Source of the DNA: JACCZX01 sp963729165
Lineage (GTDB): Bacteria; Pseudomonadota; Gammaproteobacteria; Burkholderiales; Burkholderiaceae_F
Assembly (NCBI GenBank): GCA_963729165.1
Contig: CAVSMM010000010.1
Span: 248,001 to 312,000, forward strand
Direction: 5' to 3'
Length of the DNA stretch: 64,000 bases
In this document: piece after piece, positions 47,245 through 56,994 of the stretch
Position numbering within the stretch: position 1 is the stretch's first letter
Layout: each line of letters begins with the position of its first letter
The notes under the pieces: generated by a model
Database searches by the model: none
The model's input: the letters and a program-made list of their open reading frames with translations, nothing else
What the model was told of the DNA's origin: nothing
Made by a program: the position numbers and the translations under genes

Positions 47245-48229
47245 TCACCAACGCAGCAACACTGAACCCCAGGTGAACCCGCCACCGACTCCCTGCAGCA
47301 TCACGTGCTGGCCACTCTTGATTCGACCATCGCGCACCGCAAGGTCAAGTGCCAAAGGGACCGATGCCGCCGATGTATTGCCGTGCCGATCCACCGTCGC
47401 GACCATTTTCTCTTCCGGCACGCCAACTCGCTTGGCGATCGCATTCAGAATTCGCACATTGGCCTGATGCGGAATCAGCCAATCGAGTTGTGCAGCCTTC
47501 AGCCCCGCCTGCTGCAACACGTTCAGCGCCGACGTACCCAGCACATTGACTGCAAGCTTGAACACTGCCGGGCCATCCATCGTCAGAAACGGGTGGCCTT
47601 CGACTTTTCCTTGCGATACCCGGCCCGCGGTGCACAGCACACCGGCATGCGATCCATCGGCTTTCAATTCGGACGCAATCAACCCGGGCTCGCCCGAAGC
47701 CTCGAGAACTACGGCACCGGCACCGTCGCCAAACAGCACGCACGTGGTGCGATCGTTCCAGTCGAGAATTCTGCGAAAACAACTCGGCGCCAATGACGAG
47801 CGCCCTGCCGATTCATCCCTGTCCGAATCATCGCGTCGGCGACCACCAGCCCATAGACGAAGCCACTGCACACCGCCTGTACATCGAACGCGGTCAGCTG
47901 ATCGGCCTCGAGTTGCGCCTGAACGAGGCACGCGGTGCTCGGAAATATCTGATCAGGCGTTGACGTGGCGACGACGATCAGATCGATATCGCGCGCCGTG
48001 CGTCCGGCCGCTTGCAGCGCGGCGCGCGCGGCACGCGGCTCCCAGGTCGGCGGTTGTGATTCCGGGCTCGGCGAGATAGCGCTGCCGAATTCCGGTGCGC
48101 GCAACGATCCACTCGTCGGACGTTTCAACGCCGCGCTTGAGCGAGGTCGCGCGCAAGATCGGCGTTGGAAACGGCCCGCGCCGGAAGCGCTGAACCGGTG
48201 CCGGTGATCCGCGAGTAGCCCAGGCTCAT
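47245..48229 (-). CDS. fabH: 3-oxoacyl-[acyl-carrier-protein] synthase III (frameshifted)
   Basis: Initiates fatty acid synthesis from acetyl-CoA and malonyl-ACP. From the ATG at 48229 the sequence reads MSLGYSRITGTGSALPARAVSNADLA. Shifts near 48130 and 48030 lead through TSDEWIVARTGIRQRYLAEPG into ARAALQAAGRTARDIDLIVVATSTPDQIFPSTACLVQ and the catalytic cysteine in QAVCSGFVYGL. A shift near 47800 restores RILDWNDRTTCVLFGDGAGAVVL, the histidine in PHQANVRI, and the asparagine in RHGNTSAASVPLAL, ending GSVLLRW. Length is about 328 residues. The start overlaps plsX as ATGA. Confidence 0.94.
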
Positions 48230-49286
48230 GCGCCGGCGGCAGCCGGCTGAATCCCTCGGCTCGCCTGCTCCAGTTGCGCCAGTTGCGCAACGAACGGCCG
48301 CATCTCCGCGACCGTTCGGTCAAGCACGTGATGACGCGCCTGCTCGAAGCCGCGCTTCAGCGCGCTTTCAAACGCAACCGCATCGGCCGAGCCGTGACTT
48401 TTGATGACGAGCCCGCGCAATCCAAGCAGGCTGGCACCGTTGTGACGGCGATGATCGACCCGTCGCTTGAACCGCCGCAGCACCGGCAAGGCCGCCATTG
48501 CCTGCAGACGCGATAACGGGCCACGCGTGAACTCTTCGCGCACGAACCCTGCGAGCATCAGCGCCAGTCCTTCCGATGTCTTCAGCGCGACGTTGCCGAC
48601 GAAGCCATCGCACACGATAACGTCAGTTGTGCCCCTGAAAATATCATTGCCCTCGACATTGCCGACGAAGTTGAGCGGGCTTGCCCTCAGCAGTTCCGCC
48701 GCCTGCTTAACCACTTCATTGCCCTTGATCAGCTCTTCGCCGATGTTGAGCAGCCCGACTGTCGGACGATCGATCTCTTCGACCGCCGCCACCAGCGCTG
48801 AACCCAGGACCGCAAATTGCACCAGGTGTTCCGGGCTGCAGTCCACATTGGCGCCCAGATCGAGGACGGTCGTGACGCCACCCTTCTGGTTCGGCAGCAC
48901 CGCCGCAATCGCCGGCCGATCGATGCCGTCCAGCGTTTTCAGCACGAAGCGCGCGATCGCCATCAGAGCTCCGGTATTGCCAGCGCTCACGCATACATCG
49001 GCGCGGCTTTCTTTCACCAGGTTGATCGCGACGCGCATCGACGAATTGCGCTTGGTGCGCATCGCAGTATCGCAGGCGCATCGTCGCTTTCGACGACCTC
49101 GTCGGCGTGCACCAGCTCGATTCGGTCGGGACGCTCGCCTTTTAGCGCCGTCTCGATATCGGGCCGGCGGCCGACCAGCAGCAGCTGCGCGTCGGGCTGA
49201 TGCGCGACGAACGCGAGCGATGCCGGCACAGTGACCGCGCAACCATGGTCACCGCCCATGCAGTCAACGGCGATTCGCGTCGTCAC
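48226..49286 (-). CDS. plsX: Phosphate acyltransferase PlsX (frameshifted)
   Basis: Converts acyl-ACP to acyl-phosphate, the entry to phospholipid synthesis. The first part reads TTRIAVDCMGGDHGCAVTVPASLAF and GERPDRIELVHADEVVE. A shift near 49085 leads into RTKRNSSMRVAINLVKE, VCVSAGNTGALMAIARFVLKTL, RPAIAAVLPNQKGGVTTVLDLGANVDCSPEHL, and NIGEELIKGNEVVKQAAELL. Then follow FVGNVEGNDIFRGTTDVIVCDGFVGNVALKTSEG and SLLGLRGLVIKSHGSADA. All PlsX blocks are present; length is about 353 residues. The gene follows rpmF in the conventional yceD-rpmF-plsX-fab order. Confidence 0.95.
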
Positions 49287-49332
49287 TCTGAAGTCGCTCG
49301 CACGCCGAATCAGTCAGTGCGCGCGGCGCGAA

Positions 49333-49515
49333 TTACTCGTCGCTCTTGGTCTGAATAACCTTCTTGCCGCGGTAGAAACCCGTCGGGCTGACGTGATGAC
49401 GACGATGAACCTCTCCGGTGGTCGGCTCGATCGCCGTCGGAGGATTCGTCAGAAAGTCGTGGGAGCGATGCATCCCGCGCTTTGACGATGACTTCTTGTT
49501 TTGCTGGACAGCCAT
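49333..49515 (-). CDS. rpmF: 50S ribosomal protein L32
   Basis: 60-residue ribosomal protein, intact from the ATG at 49515: MAVQQNKKSSSKRGMHRSHDF, then EPTTGEVHRRHHVSPTGFYRGKKVI and an acidic end. The SKRGMHRSHD block is diagnostic of L32. It lies between yceD and plsX, the standard position. Confidence 0.97.
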   Translation of the reverse strand: MAVQQNKKSSSKRGMHRSHDFLTNPPTAIEPTTGEVHRRHHVSPTGFYRGKKVIQTKSDE

Positions 49516-49571
49516 AGCTAACCCCGCGAAAAGGCAGCGATTGTACCCGAGCATCGCCGCGCAAAGTTGCA

Positions 49572-50129
49572 TTAGTTATGCCGTTTGGTGCCGTCGTCGT
49601 GGTCACGTAACTCCAGCAGGACCGCGAAAGGGTTCGGCGCGGTCAACTGGCCACGAATCGCTTTCTGATTTCGACGGCGCCGAAGCATTCGTCATGGCGC
49701 GGCACCAGTGGCAGCGAAAGAATTGCCTCGTCTTCGATCCAATCATGAACGCTCATGCTGCCCGAGCCCACGATCGTTTCAATTTCGTCATCCTCGATCG
49801 GCAACGCGTTGAGCTCCTCCTCGTTGGCAACGAAACGAAACCGCGTCGTGCGATCGAGATCGAAATCGAGCGGCGCATTGCAGCGCTGGCAAATCAGTTG
49901 CAACCGTCCCTTCAAGATGCAAATCTGCCGCCGGATAACCGTCGTCATCGATCAGACCGTCTATGCGGTACCGCAAACGACCTTGCGCTGTCGCGACGAA
50001 TTCAGCGAGACGCGGCAATTGTGCGACCGCGACTTCGCCTTCAACCCGCCGGCCTGAGCGTGAAAGTTCAAAGCTATCGACCGTCGGCGGCGAACATATG
50101 CAACGGAGGCAATGGATGAGAGCGCGCAT
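49572..50129 (-). CDS. YceD/DUF177 family protein (frameshifted)
   Basis: Protein of the YceD family, linked to 23S rRNA accumulation and conserved upstream of rpmF. The N-terminal half reads VDSFELSRSGRRVEGEVAVAQLPRLAEFV and GRLRYRIDGLID. A shift near 49920 leads into LKGRLQLICQRCNAPLDFDLDRT (the family cysteine pair CQRC), EDDEIETIVGSGSMSVHDWIEDEAILSLPLVPRHDEC. A last shift near 49655 gives the usual NPFAVLLEL ending at 49572. Length is about 185 residues. The start at 50129 is uncertain: the first 14 residues before VDSFEL look atypical. Confidence 0.85.
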
Positions 50130-50142
50130 CTACACTTGTTAA

Positions 50143-50737
50143 ATGGCACTCCCGTTGATCGTACTCGCCTCGACGTCGCGCTATCGACGCGAACTGCTCG
50201 AGCGTTTGCGCTGCCCATTCGATGTGCAGGCGCCTCACGTCGATGAGACGGCGCTACCGTCGGAAACGCCGCGCGAAACTGCAATACGCCTAGCCCGCGA
50301 CAAGGCGGCGGCTGTCGCGGCGCGTTTCCAGCGCGCGATCGTTATCGGGTCGGATCAAACTGTGGACGCTGACGGAACTCGACTCGGCAAACCGATATCG
50401 CACGAAGCTGCACTGGCGCAGTTGCAATCGCTGCAGGGGCGTACCGCCGTTTTTTACACCGCGCTCGCGGTGATCGGACCCACGACAGAGAGCGTTCAGG
50501 TCGACTGTATTCCCACCACCGTCAAGTTCCGCAGCTTGTCGAAGGACAAGCTTGACGACGTATTTGCGCGCCGATCAGCCGTACGACTGCGCTGGCGCAG
50601 CCAAGATCGAGTCGCTGGGCATCGTACTCATTGAGAGCGTTGAATCGAGCGACCCGACTGCCCTGATCGGGCTGCCACTGATTCGGTTGACCTCGATGCT
50701 TTCAGCGGCGGGCATCGACCTGCTCGCCCGAAGATGA
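50143..50737 (+). CDS. Maf-like nucleotide pyrophosphatase, YceF type (frameshifted)
   Basis: House-cleaning nucleoside triphosphate pyrophosphatase; the YceF branch prefers 7-methyl-GTP. The N-terminal Maf loop PLIVLASTSRYRRELLERL and HVDETALPSETPRETAIRLARDKA are clear, with the catalytic aspartate in VIGSDQTVDADGTRLGKP. A shift near 50565 leads into DQPYDCAGAAKIESLGIVLIESVESSDPTALIGLPLIRLTSML, the normal C-terminus. Reassembled length is about 198 residues. The stop overlaps the following methylase gene as ATGA. Divergent from yceD with only 13 bases between the starts. Confidence 0.9.
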
Positions 50738-51446
50738 GTGGCACGCTTTACCTTTTGCCGACACCAATTTCAGCGAGCTCGCTGAACGCCGCACTGCCGC
50801 CGACTGTGATCGCCCTTGCGCATCGCATCGAACACTTTCTGGTGGAAGACGCGAAATCAGCGCGTGCTTTCCTAAAGCAGCTCGGTCATCCGAAATCACT
50901 GCGTGAACTTTCAATCGTCGAAATCGGTCACACGCCGGCGGAGTCTGACATCGCTGCATGGCTGGCGCCGCTGCGCGTCGGCGCCGATATCGCGCTGCTG
51001 TCAGAGGCCGGCTGCCCGGCAATTGCCGACCCGGGTGCGACACTCGTCGCGGCCGCCCATCGCAACGGATGGAAAGTGCAGCCGCTCGTGGGCCCATCGT
51101 CGATCATCCTGGCGCTGATGGCGAGCGGCCTCGATGGTCAGCACTTTCGCTTTGTCGGCTACCTGCCAATAGCAGCCGAAGAGCGCGCAGCAGCAATACG
51201 TGCGCTGGAATCCAAATCGAAAGACGAGACGCAGATTTTCATCGAGACGCCTTATCGCAACGTCGCGCTGTTTGACGCACTGCTGCAGCACTGCCGCCCG
51301 ACGACGCGGCTCGCTGTGGCGATCGATCTGACTGGCGACGGCGGAGTTCGTCCGGCAGTGCACCGTCGAGCAATGGCGCACCCAGACTTCAGCCGCTCAC
51401 GCATGCGCTTGCCAAACAACCTGCCGTGTTCTGTTTACTTGCCTAG
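50734..51446 (+). CDS. SAM-dependent methyltransferase, RsmI/tetrapyrrole-methylase family (frameshifted at end)
   Basis: Methyltransferase of the tetrapyrrole methylase fold related to RsmI (16S rRNA C1402 2'-O-methyltransferase). It shows LYLLPTPIS at the N-terminus, FLVEDAKSARAFLKQLGHP, LLSEAGCPAIADPGATLVAAA (the SAM-binding GCPAIADPG), VGPSSIILALMASGLDGQHFRFVGYLP, and QIFIETPYRNVALFDALL. Shifts near 51345 and 51405 affect only the last 35 residues; the inferred end is AKQPAVFCLLA at 51446. True RsmI is about 280 residues, so this shorter paralogue (about 237) may have a different RNA target. Confidence 0.85.
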
Positions 51447-51823
51447 GTCTAGTACGGATCTTGGTCGCTGCGGCGGCTCTGCGTAGCCGTCGGGCTGCCA
51501 TAGCACGCGGCCGTCCTGCTCGATAATTTTGAGCGCGCGCAGACCGCCGTAGCCGGCACACGCGCCGCCGCGGCACCCGCCGGTTGCGGGATCGTAAAAC
51601 GCGCCGTGCGTCGAACACAGCAAGTACTCCGCGTCGAAATCGAAGAACATTCCCGGCTGCCAGTCGAGCTCCATCGCCACATGCGCGCACCGATTCAGGT
51701 AGGCAAACGCGCGGCCGCCGTAGCGAATGGCAAACGCTGGGGCATTGCGCCCGCCGACGTCGACCTCAAAGCGGACTCCCTGGCCGCCATTGAACAGAGC
51801 TGTCGACGCGCAAATGTCGATTA
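51435..51823 (-). CDS. Rieske 2Fe-2S domain protein, start unresolved
   Basis: Small soluble ferredoxin-like protein. The Rieske motifs are CAHVAMELDW (CxH) and CSTHGAFYDPATGGC, where the usual second CxxH is CSTH, about 20 residues apart. The domain begins IDICASTALFNGGQGVRFEVDVGGRNAPAFAIRYGGRAFAYLNR. No ATG, GTG or TTG lies in a sensible position at its start; the frame simply runs on upstream into the phosphatase gene. An indel has therefore probably hidden the start codon, which should lie near the phosphatase stop at 51821. Likely an auxiliary electron carrier; partner unknown. Confidence 0.75.
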
Positions 51824-52552
51824 GCGCTCCGCGATGAGTGCGGGCCGCCCCAAGCTCATCGCGGGCCCCCGCGGGGAACGGGCGCGAAGCGACCGGGGCG
51901 AACACATTCGCTGCAGCCACGTGTGCAGCTCCGGCACAGAATGGACCAAAGCAAGCGCCGCGTGCGGCGTCAGGTGCGCGTGCAAATGCGCGCCATACGT
52001 CACGCCGACGCTGTGGACGCCGGCCGCCGCCGCCATCTGCAAGTCATGCGTTGTGTCACCGATCATCAGCATCCGCTGCGGCTGAACGTCAAGCTCGCTC
52101 GCAAGGTCTAGAAGCATCGCCGGATGCGGCTTCGATTGCGATTCGTCGGCGCAGCGCGAAGCCGCAAAGAGCCGCCCCAACCCGGTGGGCTCGAACGCGC
52201 GCGCCAGTCCGCGCCGGGTCTTGCCCGTTGCGACAGCCAGCGGCACACCGCTCGAGGCAAGCTCATCGAGCATCGCTTGCATCCCTTCGAACAGCACGAT
52301 TTCCGGCTCGCCCGCCAGGTAATGGTGGCGGTAGCGCGCTGAGAATTCTTCCGCGCGCTCTGTCGCCAGCCCGGGAACCGCGTGCGACAAAGCATCAAGC
52401 AGTCCCAAGCCAATCACATGACGCGCCTGTTCCATCGTCGGCACGGCGAGCCCAAGATCGGCGGCGGCACTGCGAATGCTCGCCGCGATCATCGCAGTCG
52501 AATCGACGATCGTGCCGTCCCAGTCGAACACGATCAGATCAAAGCGGCGCAC
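51821..52552 (-). CDS. HAD family phosphatase (Gph-like)
   Basis: Haloacid-dehalogenase-superfamily hydrolase of the phosphoglycolate phosphatase subgroup, found next to rluC in many betaproteobacteria. Motif I FDLIVFDWDGTIVDST (nucleophile and acid aspartates), motif II PLAVATGKTRRG, motif III lysine in SQSKPHPAMLLDLASEL, and motif IV MLMIGDTTHDLQMAAAAGVHSVGVTYG are complete. A cap domain lies between motifs I and II. About 220 residues would be typical; the last 25 (RSLRARSPRGPAMSLG...) look extra and may come from an indel. The physiological substrate is not evident. Confidence 0.88.
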   Translation of the reverse strand: MRRFDLIVFDWDGTIVDSTAMIAASIRSAAADLGLAVPTMEQARHVIGLGLLDALSHAVPGLATERAEEFSARYRHHYLAGEPEIVLFEGMQAMLDELASSGVPLAVATGKTRRGLARAFEPTGLGRLFAASRCADESQSKPHPAMLLDLASELDVQPQRMLMIGDTTHDLQMAAAAGVHSVGVTYGAHLHAHLTPHAALALVHSVPELHTWLQRMCSPRSLRARSPRGPAMSLGRPALIAER

Positions 52553-52560
52553 AGCTCAAG

Positions 52561-53527
52561 TCAGCCTTTCAAGAATTCAGCGCATTCGCTCGGCAAAGGC
52601 GCTTCGAGCGTCATCGGGCGGCTCGTGACCGGATGCTTGAAGTCCACCGCGCCCGCGTGCAGGAACATCCGCGTCAGGCGCGGCGGACTGGACGAGGGGC
52701 CACCGCGCGCGATGCGTTTGTTCAATTCGAAGTCGCCATACTTGTCGTCGCCGACGATCGGAAATCCGAGGTGCGACAGGTGTACGCGGATCTGATGCGT
52801 GCGGCCGGTCTTGAGGTCGGCCTCTAGCAGCGAGAACTGCACGGTAGCGCTTTAGCAGACTGAACACCGTATGCGACTCCATGCCTTCAGTGTCGACGCT
52901 GACACGGCGCTCTCCATGGCGGTTGATGTACTTCGTAAGCGCCAATCGAACGTGCTGCCGATCATTGACCCAATCGCCCTTGACCAGCACCGAGTAGCGC
53001 TTTTCGACGCGGCCCTCGCGCAGGTCGCCGTGCAATTCGAGCAAAGCGCGGCGCGACTTCGCTAGCAGCAGGATGCCCGACGTTTCGCGATCGAGCCGGT
53101 GCACCAGTTCAAGAAACGGCTGATTCGGCCTTGCCGCACGCACACGCTCGATCAGCCCGAATGCAATGCCGCTGCCGCCATGCGCCGCCAATCCGGCGGG
53201 CTTGTCGACCGCCATCAGATGCTCGTCTTCAAACAGGATCGGCGGCATCGCCGCTGGAACAGCTGCAACCGGAGTCGGCGCCCGCTCGGCGAGCCGCATC
53301 GGCGGAATGCGTACTTGATCGCCCGCCGCCAATCGATAGTCGATCGCAACCCTGCCCTTGTTCACCCGCACCTCGCCTTGCCGCACGATCCGATAGACGT
53401 GGCTTTTAGGCACTCCCTTGGCGATGCGGATCAGATAGTTGTCGAGCCGCTGCCCTTCGGCCTCCGGGCCAATGGTCCGGTACGAAGCACGATCGGCGGA
53501 AACTGCCTGCGCATCGCCGCTGTCCAA
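52561..53527 (-). CDS. rluC: 23S rRNA pseudouridine synthase RluC (frameshifted)
   Basis: Makes pseudouridines 955, 2504 and 2580 in 23S rRNA in E. coli. An N-terminal S4 domain (EGQRLDNYLIRIAKGVPKSHVYRIVRQGEVRVNKGRV, about residues 23-58) is followed by DEHLMAVDKPAGLAAHGG and the catalytic block ELVHRLDRETSGILLLAKSRRAL, where HRLDxxTSG holds the aspartate. A shift near 52850 leads to FSLLEADLKTGRTHQIRVHLSHLGFPIVGDDKYGD and a C-terminus FLHAGAVDFKHPVTSRPMTLEAPLP. About 322 residues. It diverges from rne, the usual arrangement. Confidence 0.94.
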
Positions 53528-54079
53528 GCCGCCGATCCCTTCGCCAACCCCCGCTTTTTGCGGTTTTACGGGCAGTGCCCATCTTGCCTATACTCGCGCA
53601 GTCGGGACATTTGCAAAACAACTGAAAGCAACTGAACCCGCATCGCGGAGATTGTAGCCAGGCTCATCTCCGCACAGGCGCCCGGAACGCTAGCGTTCAA
53701 GGCATGTGGAGGTGACGAGCATCTCCTGAATTCGCAGCCGCGCGGTTGTCTTGTTGATGAGCGCAGCAGCTGCACCCGAGCCGGCGATGAGCCGGTTCCG
53801 CTGAAACGATTTTTTCGGACCTCAGAATAACGAGCTAACCAGACCAGGCCTCCGGAACAGTGCTCCATGCGACCCGCCCTCCACGCTGAAGATTTCGAGC
53901 CGCGCCCCGCTGGCGCCGGCCCGTGGACTGCGCATCGTCTCTTGCGTGCACGCTGCATCGTTGCTCACCGCCCACTTGCGGTGCAGGCAACCTGCTTTTC
54001 CGAAACCTGAGACTCTAGTTTCCGACGACTTCGTTTCAGCACAACAACAGCGCCAAAGTGAAGGCGCAGAGGAGTGCTG
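53528..54079 (+). promoter_or_regulatory. rluC-rne divergent region with several inverted repeats; probable rne leader
   Basis: A 552-base gap without a supported gene. It contains a perfect 8-bp inverted repeat GCGGAGAT/ATCTCCGC (53645-53673, 13-base loop), a perfect 14-bp palindrome GAACGCTAGCGTTC (53685-53698), a 7-bp hairpin GGAGGTG/CATCTCC (53708-53726, one G-T pair), and a CCGGC/GCCGG hairpin (53781-53795). The rne start has a GAGGAG ribosome site eight bases upstream. In E. coli, RNase E controls its own level through a long structured leader, and a comparable arrangement is likely here. Short open frames inside show no recognisable domain. Confidence 0.6.
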
Positions 54080-56982
54080 ATGAAACGCATGTTGTTCAAT
54101 GCCACGCATGCAGAAGAGCTGCGCGTGGCCATCGTCGACGGCCAGAGGCTGGTCGACATCGATATCGAAACTGCCGGGCGCGAACAACGCAAGTCGAACA
54201 TCTACAAAGGCGTCGTTACCCGCGTTGAGCCCAGCCTGGAGGCCTGTTTCGTCGACTACGGCGAAGAGCGCCACGGTTTTTTGCCCTTTAAGGAAGTATC
54301 GAAGATCTACTTCCGCGACGGCGTCGATGTGCGCACAGCGCGCATCCAGGACGCGCTGAAGGAAGGCCAGGAACTCGTCGTCCAGATCGAGAAGGAGGAG
54401 CGCGGCAATAAGGGCGCGGCGCTGACCACCTTTATCTCTCTTGCGGGCCGCTACCTGGTGCTGATGCCGAACAACCCGCGCGGTGGTGGCGTGTCGCGCC
54501 GCATTGAAGGCGAAGACCGGCAGGAGCTGCGCGAAACGATGGACCAGCTCGACCTGCCATCGGGCATGTCGATCATCGCGCGCACTGCCGGCATCGGTCG
54601 CACGGTTGAAGAGCTGCAGTGGGATCTGAACTATTTGATGAAGCTGTGGCACGCGATCGAAGGTGCCGGGCGTCCGCAATTCGAACTCACCGTCACTGAC
54701 TCCGAAGGCAAGAAATCGACGACGTATGTCGACAGCCCCACCGGCCCGGACGGACAGCGGCTGAAGCGTGCCAACCCGCCACCGTTTTTGATCGTCGAAG
54801 AATCGAACCTGGTGATCCGCGCGATCCGCGATTACTTCCATCCCGAGATCGGCGAGATCCTGGTCGACACCGACGATATCTACGAACAGGCGCGCCAGTT
54901 TATGGCGCACGTGATGCCCGACAACCTGCAGCGCGTGAAGCGCTACAAGGACGATGTGCCGCTGTTCTCGCGCTTTCAGATCGAGCACCAGATCGAAACC
55001 GCGTACTCGCGTCAGGTGCCGCTGCCGTCCGGCGGCTCGATCGTCGTCGATCACACCGAAGCGTTGGTCTCGGTCGATGTGAACTCGGCGCGCTCGACGA
55101 AAGGTTCGGACATCGAAGAGACTGCGATGCGGACGAACCTGGAGGCGGCCGACGAGGTGGCACGGCAACTTCGCTTGCGCGACCTCGGCGGGTTGATCGT
55201 CATTGACTTCATCGACATGGAAGACTTGAAAAATCAGCGCCAGGTCGAAACCCGCTTGAAAGACGCGCTGCACTACGACCGCGCTCGCGTGCAGATGGGC
55301 AAGATTTCGCGCTTCGGCTTGATGGAGTTGTCACGCCAGCGCATCCGGCCGGCATTGAACGAGGGCAGCCACGTCACGTGCCCGCGCTGCAACGGGGTCG
55401 GCGTGATCAGAGACACCGAAAGCTCAGCGCTGCATATTCTGCGCATCCTGCAAGAGGAAGCGATGAAGGAAGGCACCGCGGCTGTTCACGCGCAGGTGCC
55501 GGTCGAAGTCGCCAGCTATCTGCTGAACGAAAAGCGCGCCGACATCGCAAAGATCGAAGCGCGGCTGCGTTTGTCAGTCGTGTTGATACCGAACAAATTC
55601 ATCGACACCCCGCACTATCACATCGAACGTTTGCGGCACGACGACGCGCGACTCGAAGTCGCGAAGGCGAGCTTCGAGCGCGCAGCCGAGCTGGCGCCCA
55701 GTACCGACACGCCGTATCTATCGGGCATCCGCGGCAAAGTTGGTGACGAGAGCGTTCGCGCGCGGCAAGAGGCAGTGGTCAAGGGCATCGTGCCTGAGAC
55801 CCCTGCGCCGATGCCGGTGCAGCCGGCACCCGTTGCGGTGACGGCGACACCGCCTGAGCGCTCCTCGCAACTCAGTATGTGGGATCGCATCGTCGCGTTC
55901 TTTACCGGCAGCGACATTGCCACGCCTGCGCCAATCGTCGTGTCTCCCAAGCCGGCAAGCTGCCCGGCCCGGCCGCACCGATCATGGAGGCCAAGGTGAA
56001 CGCCGACGCGGCCGCGGTCAAGGCGAGGGGCGGCGCGATGGCCGGCGAGATGGCCGACGTGATGGCAAACCCGGTGAGGGCCGCGACGGCAAGCGTGATG
56101 CTGACGCGCCGCCAGACAACGGACGACGCGAATCGCGACAACAAGCGCGATACACGGCGTCCCGATGAGCGCCGCCCCGCGGGCGCAAAATCGGATGGCA
56201 AACCACGCAAGGAGCAGCCGCCGTCGCAGGGCGTACGTGCCGCGGACGAGACGGGCGAAAAGCGCAAACCGCGCCCGCGTCCTGAAAGAGACAAGTCGAT
56301 CGTGACTGAAGTGGCCGAGCGCGTGACGATGCCCGAAGACATCGGGCCGTCACCGTCAATCGCGGCCGTGGGATCGCTGGTGACCGCGGATTCGGTCGCC
56401 GAAGCCGCGCGCACCGAAGGTCAGGAAGACCGAGGCCGCAGACGCCGTCGCCGGCGTGGCCGAGGGGGTCGAAGCGAAAGCGGCGCCGACGCAGCGACGA
56501 CCGGCAATGGCAACGCGCTCACTGCTGACCGGGCGGATGACGAGCTCCACTTTTCTGAAGTGTCCGTTGACGAGACTGAGTTGGATGCAGCAGCCCCGGC
56601 CGCGTCGGCGCTGGTCAATGAGCCATTGATGGAAACCAGCGCTTTGACGGTTCCTTCCGAACCGGCGCACGAAGGAGTTGCAGTCACGCACATCACCGCC
56701 GTGCGCATCCCTCCAACAGTCACCGCGCCGACGATGATTGCGCTGCCGGTCGTGCAGCAGGCACCCTTGCAGATTGACGAACTACAGCCAGTACTGCAGA
56801 GCGCCGGCCTGATGCTCGTCCAAACAGCGCCCGAGCGGCATGCCGAAACACAGGCAAAGATGGCCTCCGAACCGCAGCCACCTCGCGCACGGCGCGAGCG
56901 TCCGCAGTTGCCGCCGATGGACGACGCACCGCTGGTGCAGGTCGAAACGCAGCGTACATCCGAGGAGCGAGCCAGCGTCTAA
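54080..56982 (+). CDS. rne: Ribonuclease E (frameshifted in the C-terminal half)
   Basis: Essential endoribonuclease and degradosome scaffold. The start at 54080 (MKRMLFNATHAEELRVAIVDGQRLVDIDIE) follows a GAGGAG site. The catalytic half shows the S1 domain (KSNIYKGVVTRVEPSLEACFVDYG, near 36-60), the 5'-sensor/RNase H-like region, the magnesium aspartates in LVSVDVNSARS and GGLIVIDFIDM, and the zinc-link CPRCNG near residue 434. A shift near 55965 enters a low-complexity C-terminal half rich in Ala, Pro and Arg, with a basic GRRRRRRRGRGGR segment and an end APLVQVET. Total is about 968 residues. Opposite-strand open frames over it are shadows. Confidence 0.95.
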
Positions 56983-56994
56983 CCGCATCGCGCC

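Noticed and set aside
48226..49286. Calling plsX, fabD, fabH, era and similar genes pseudogenes
   Set aside because: They are essential or near-essential and complete apart from single-base shifts; I kept them as coding genes.
53822..55273. 483-codon open frame on the minus strand opposite rne
   Set aside because: It lies antisense to the conserved catalytic half of RNase E, has no recognisable domain, and is expected from codon bias in a GC-rich genome.
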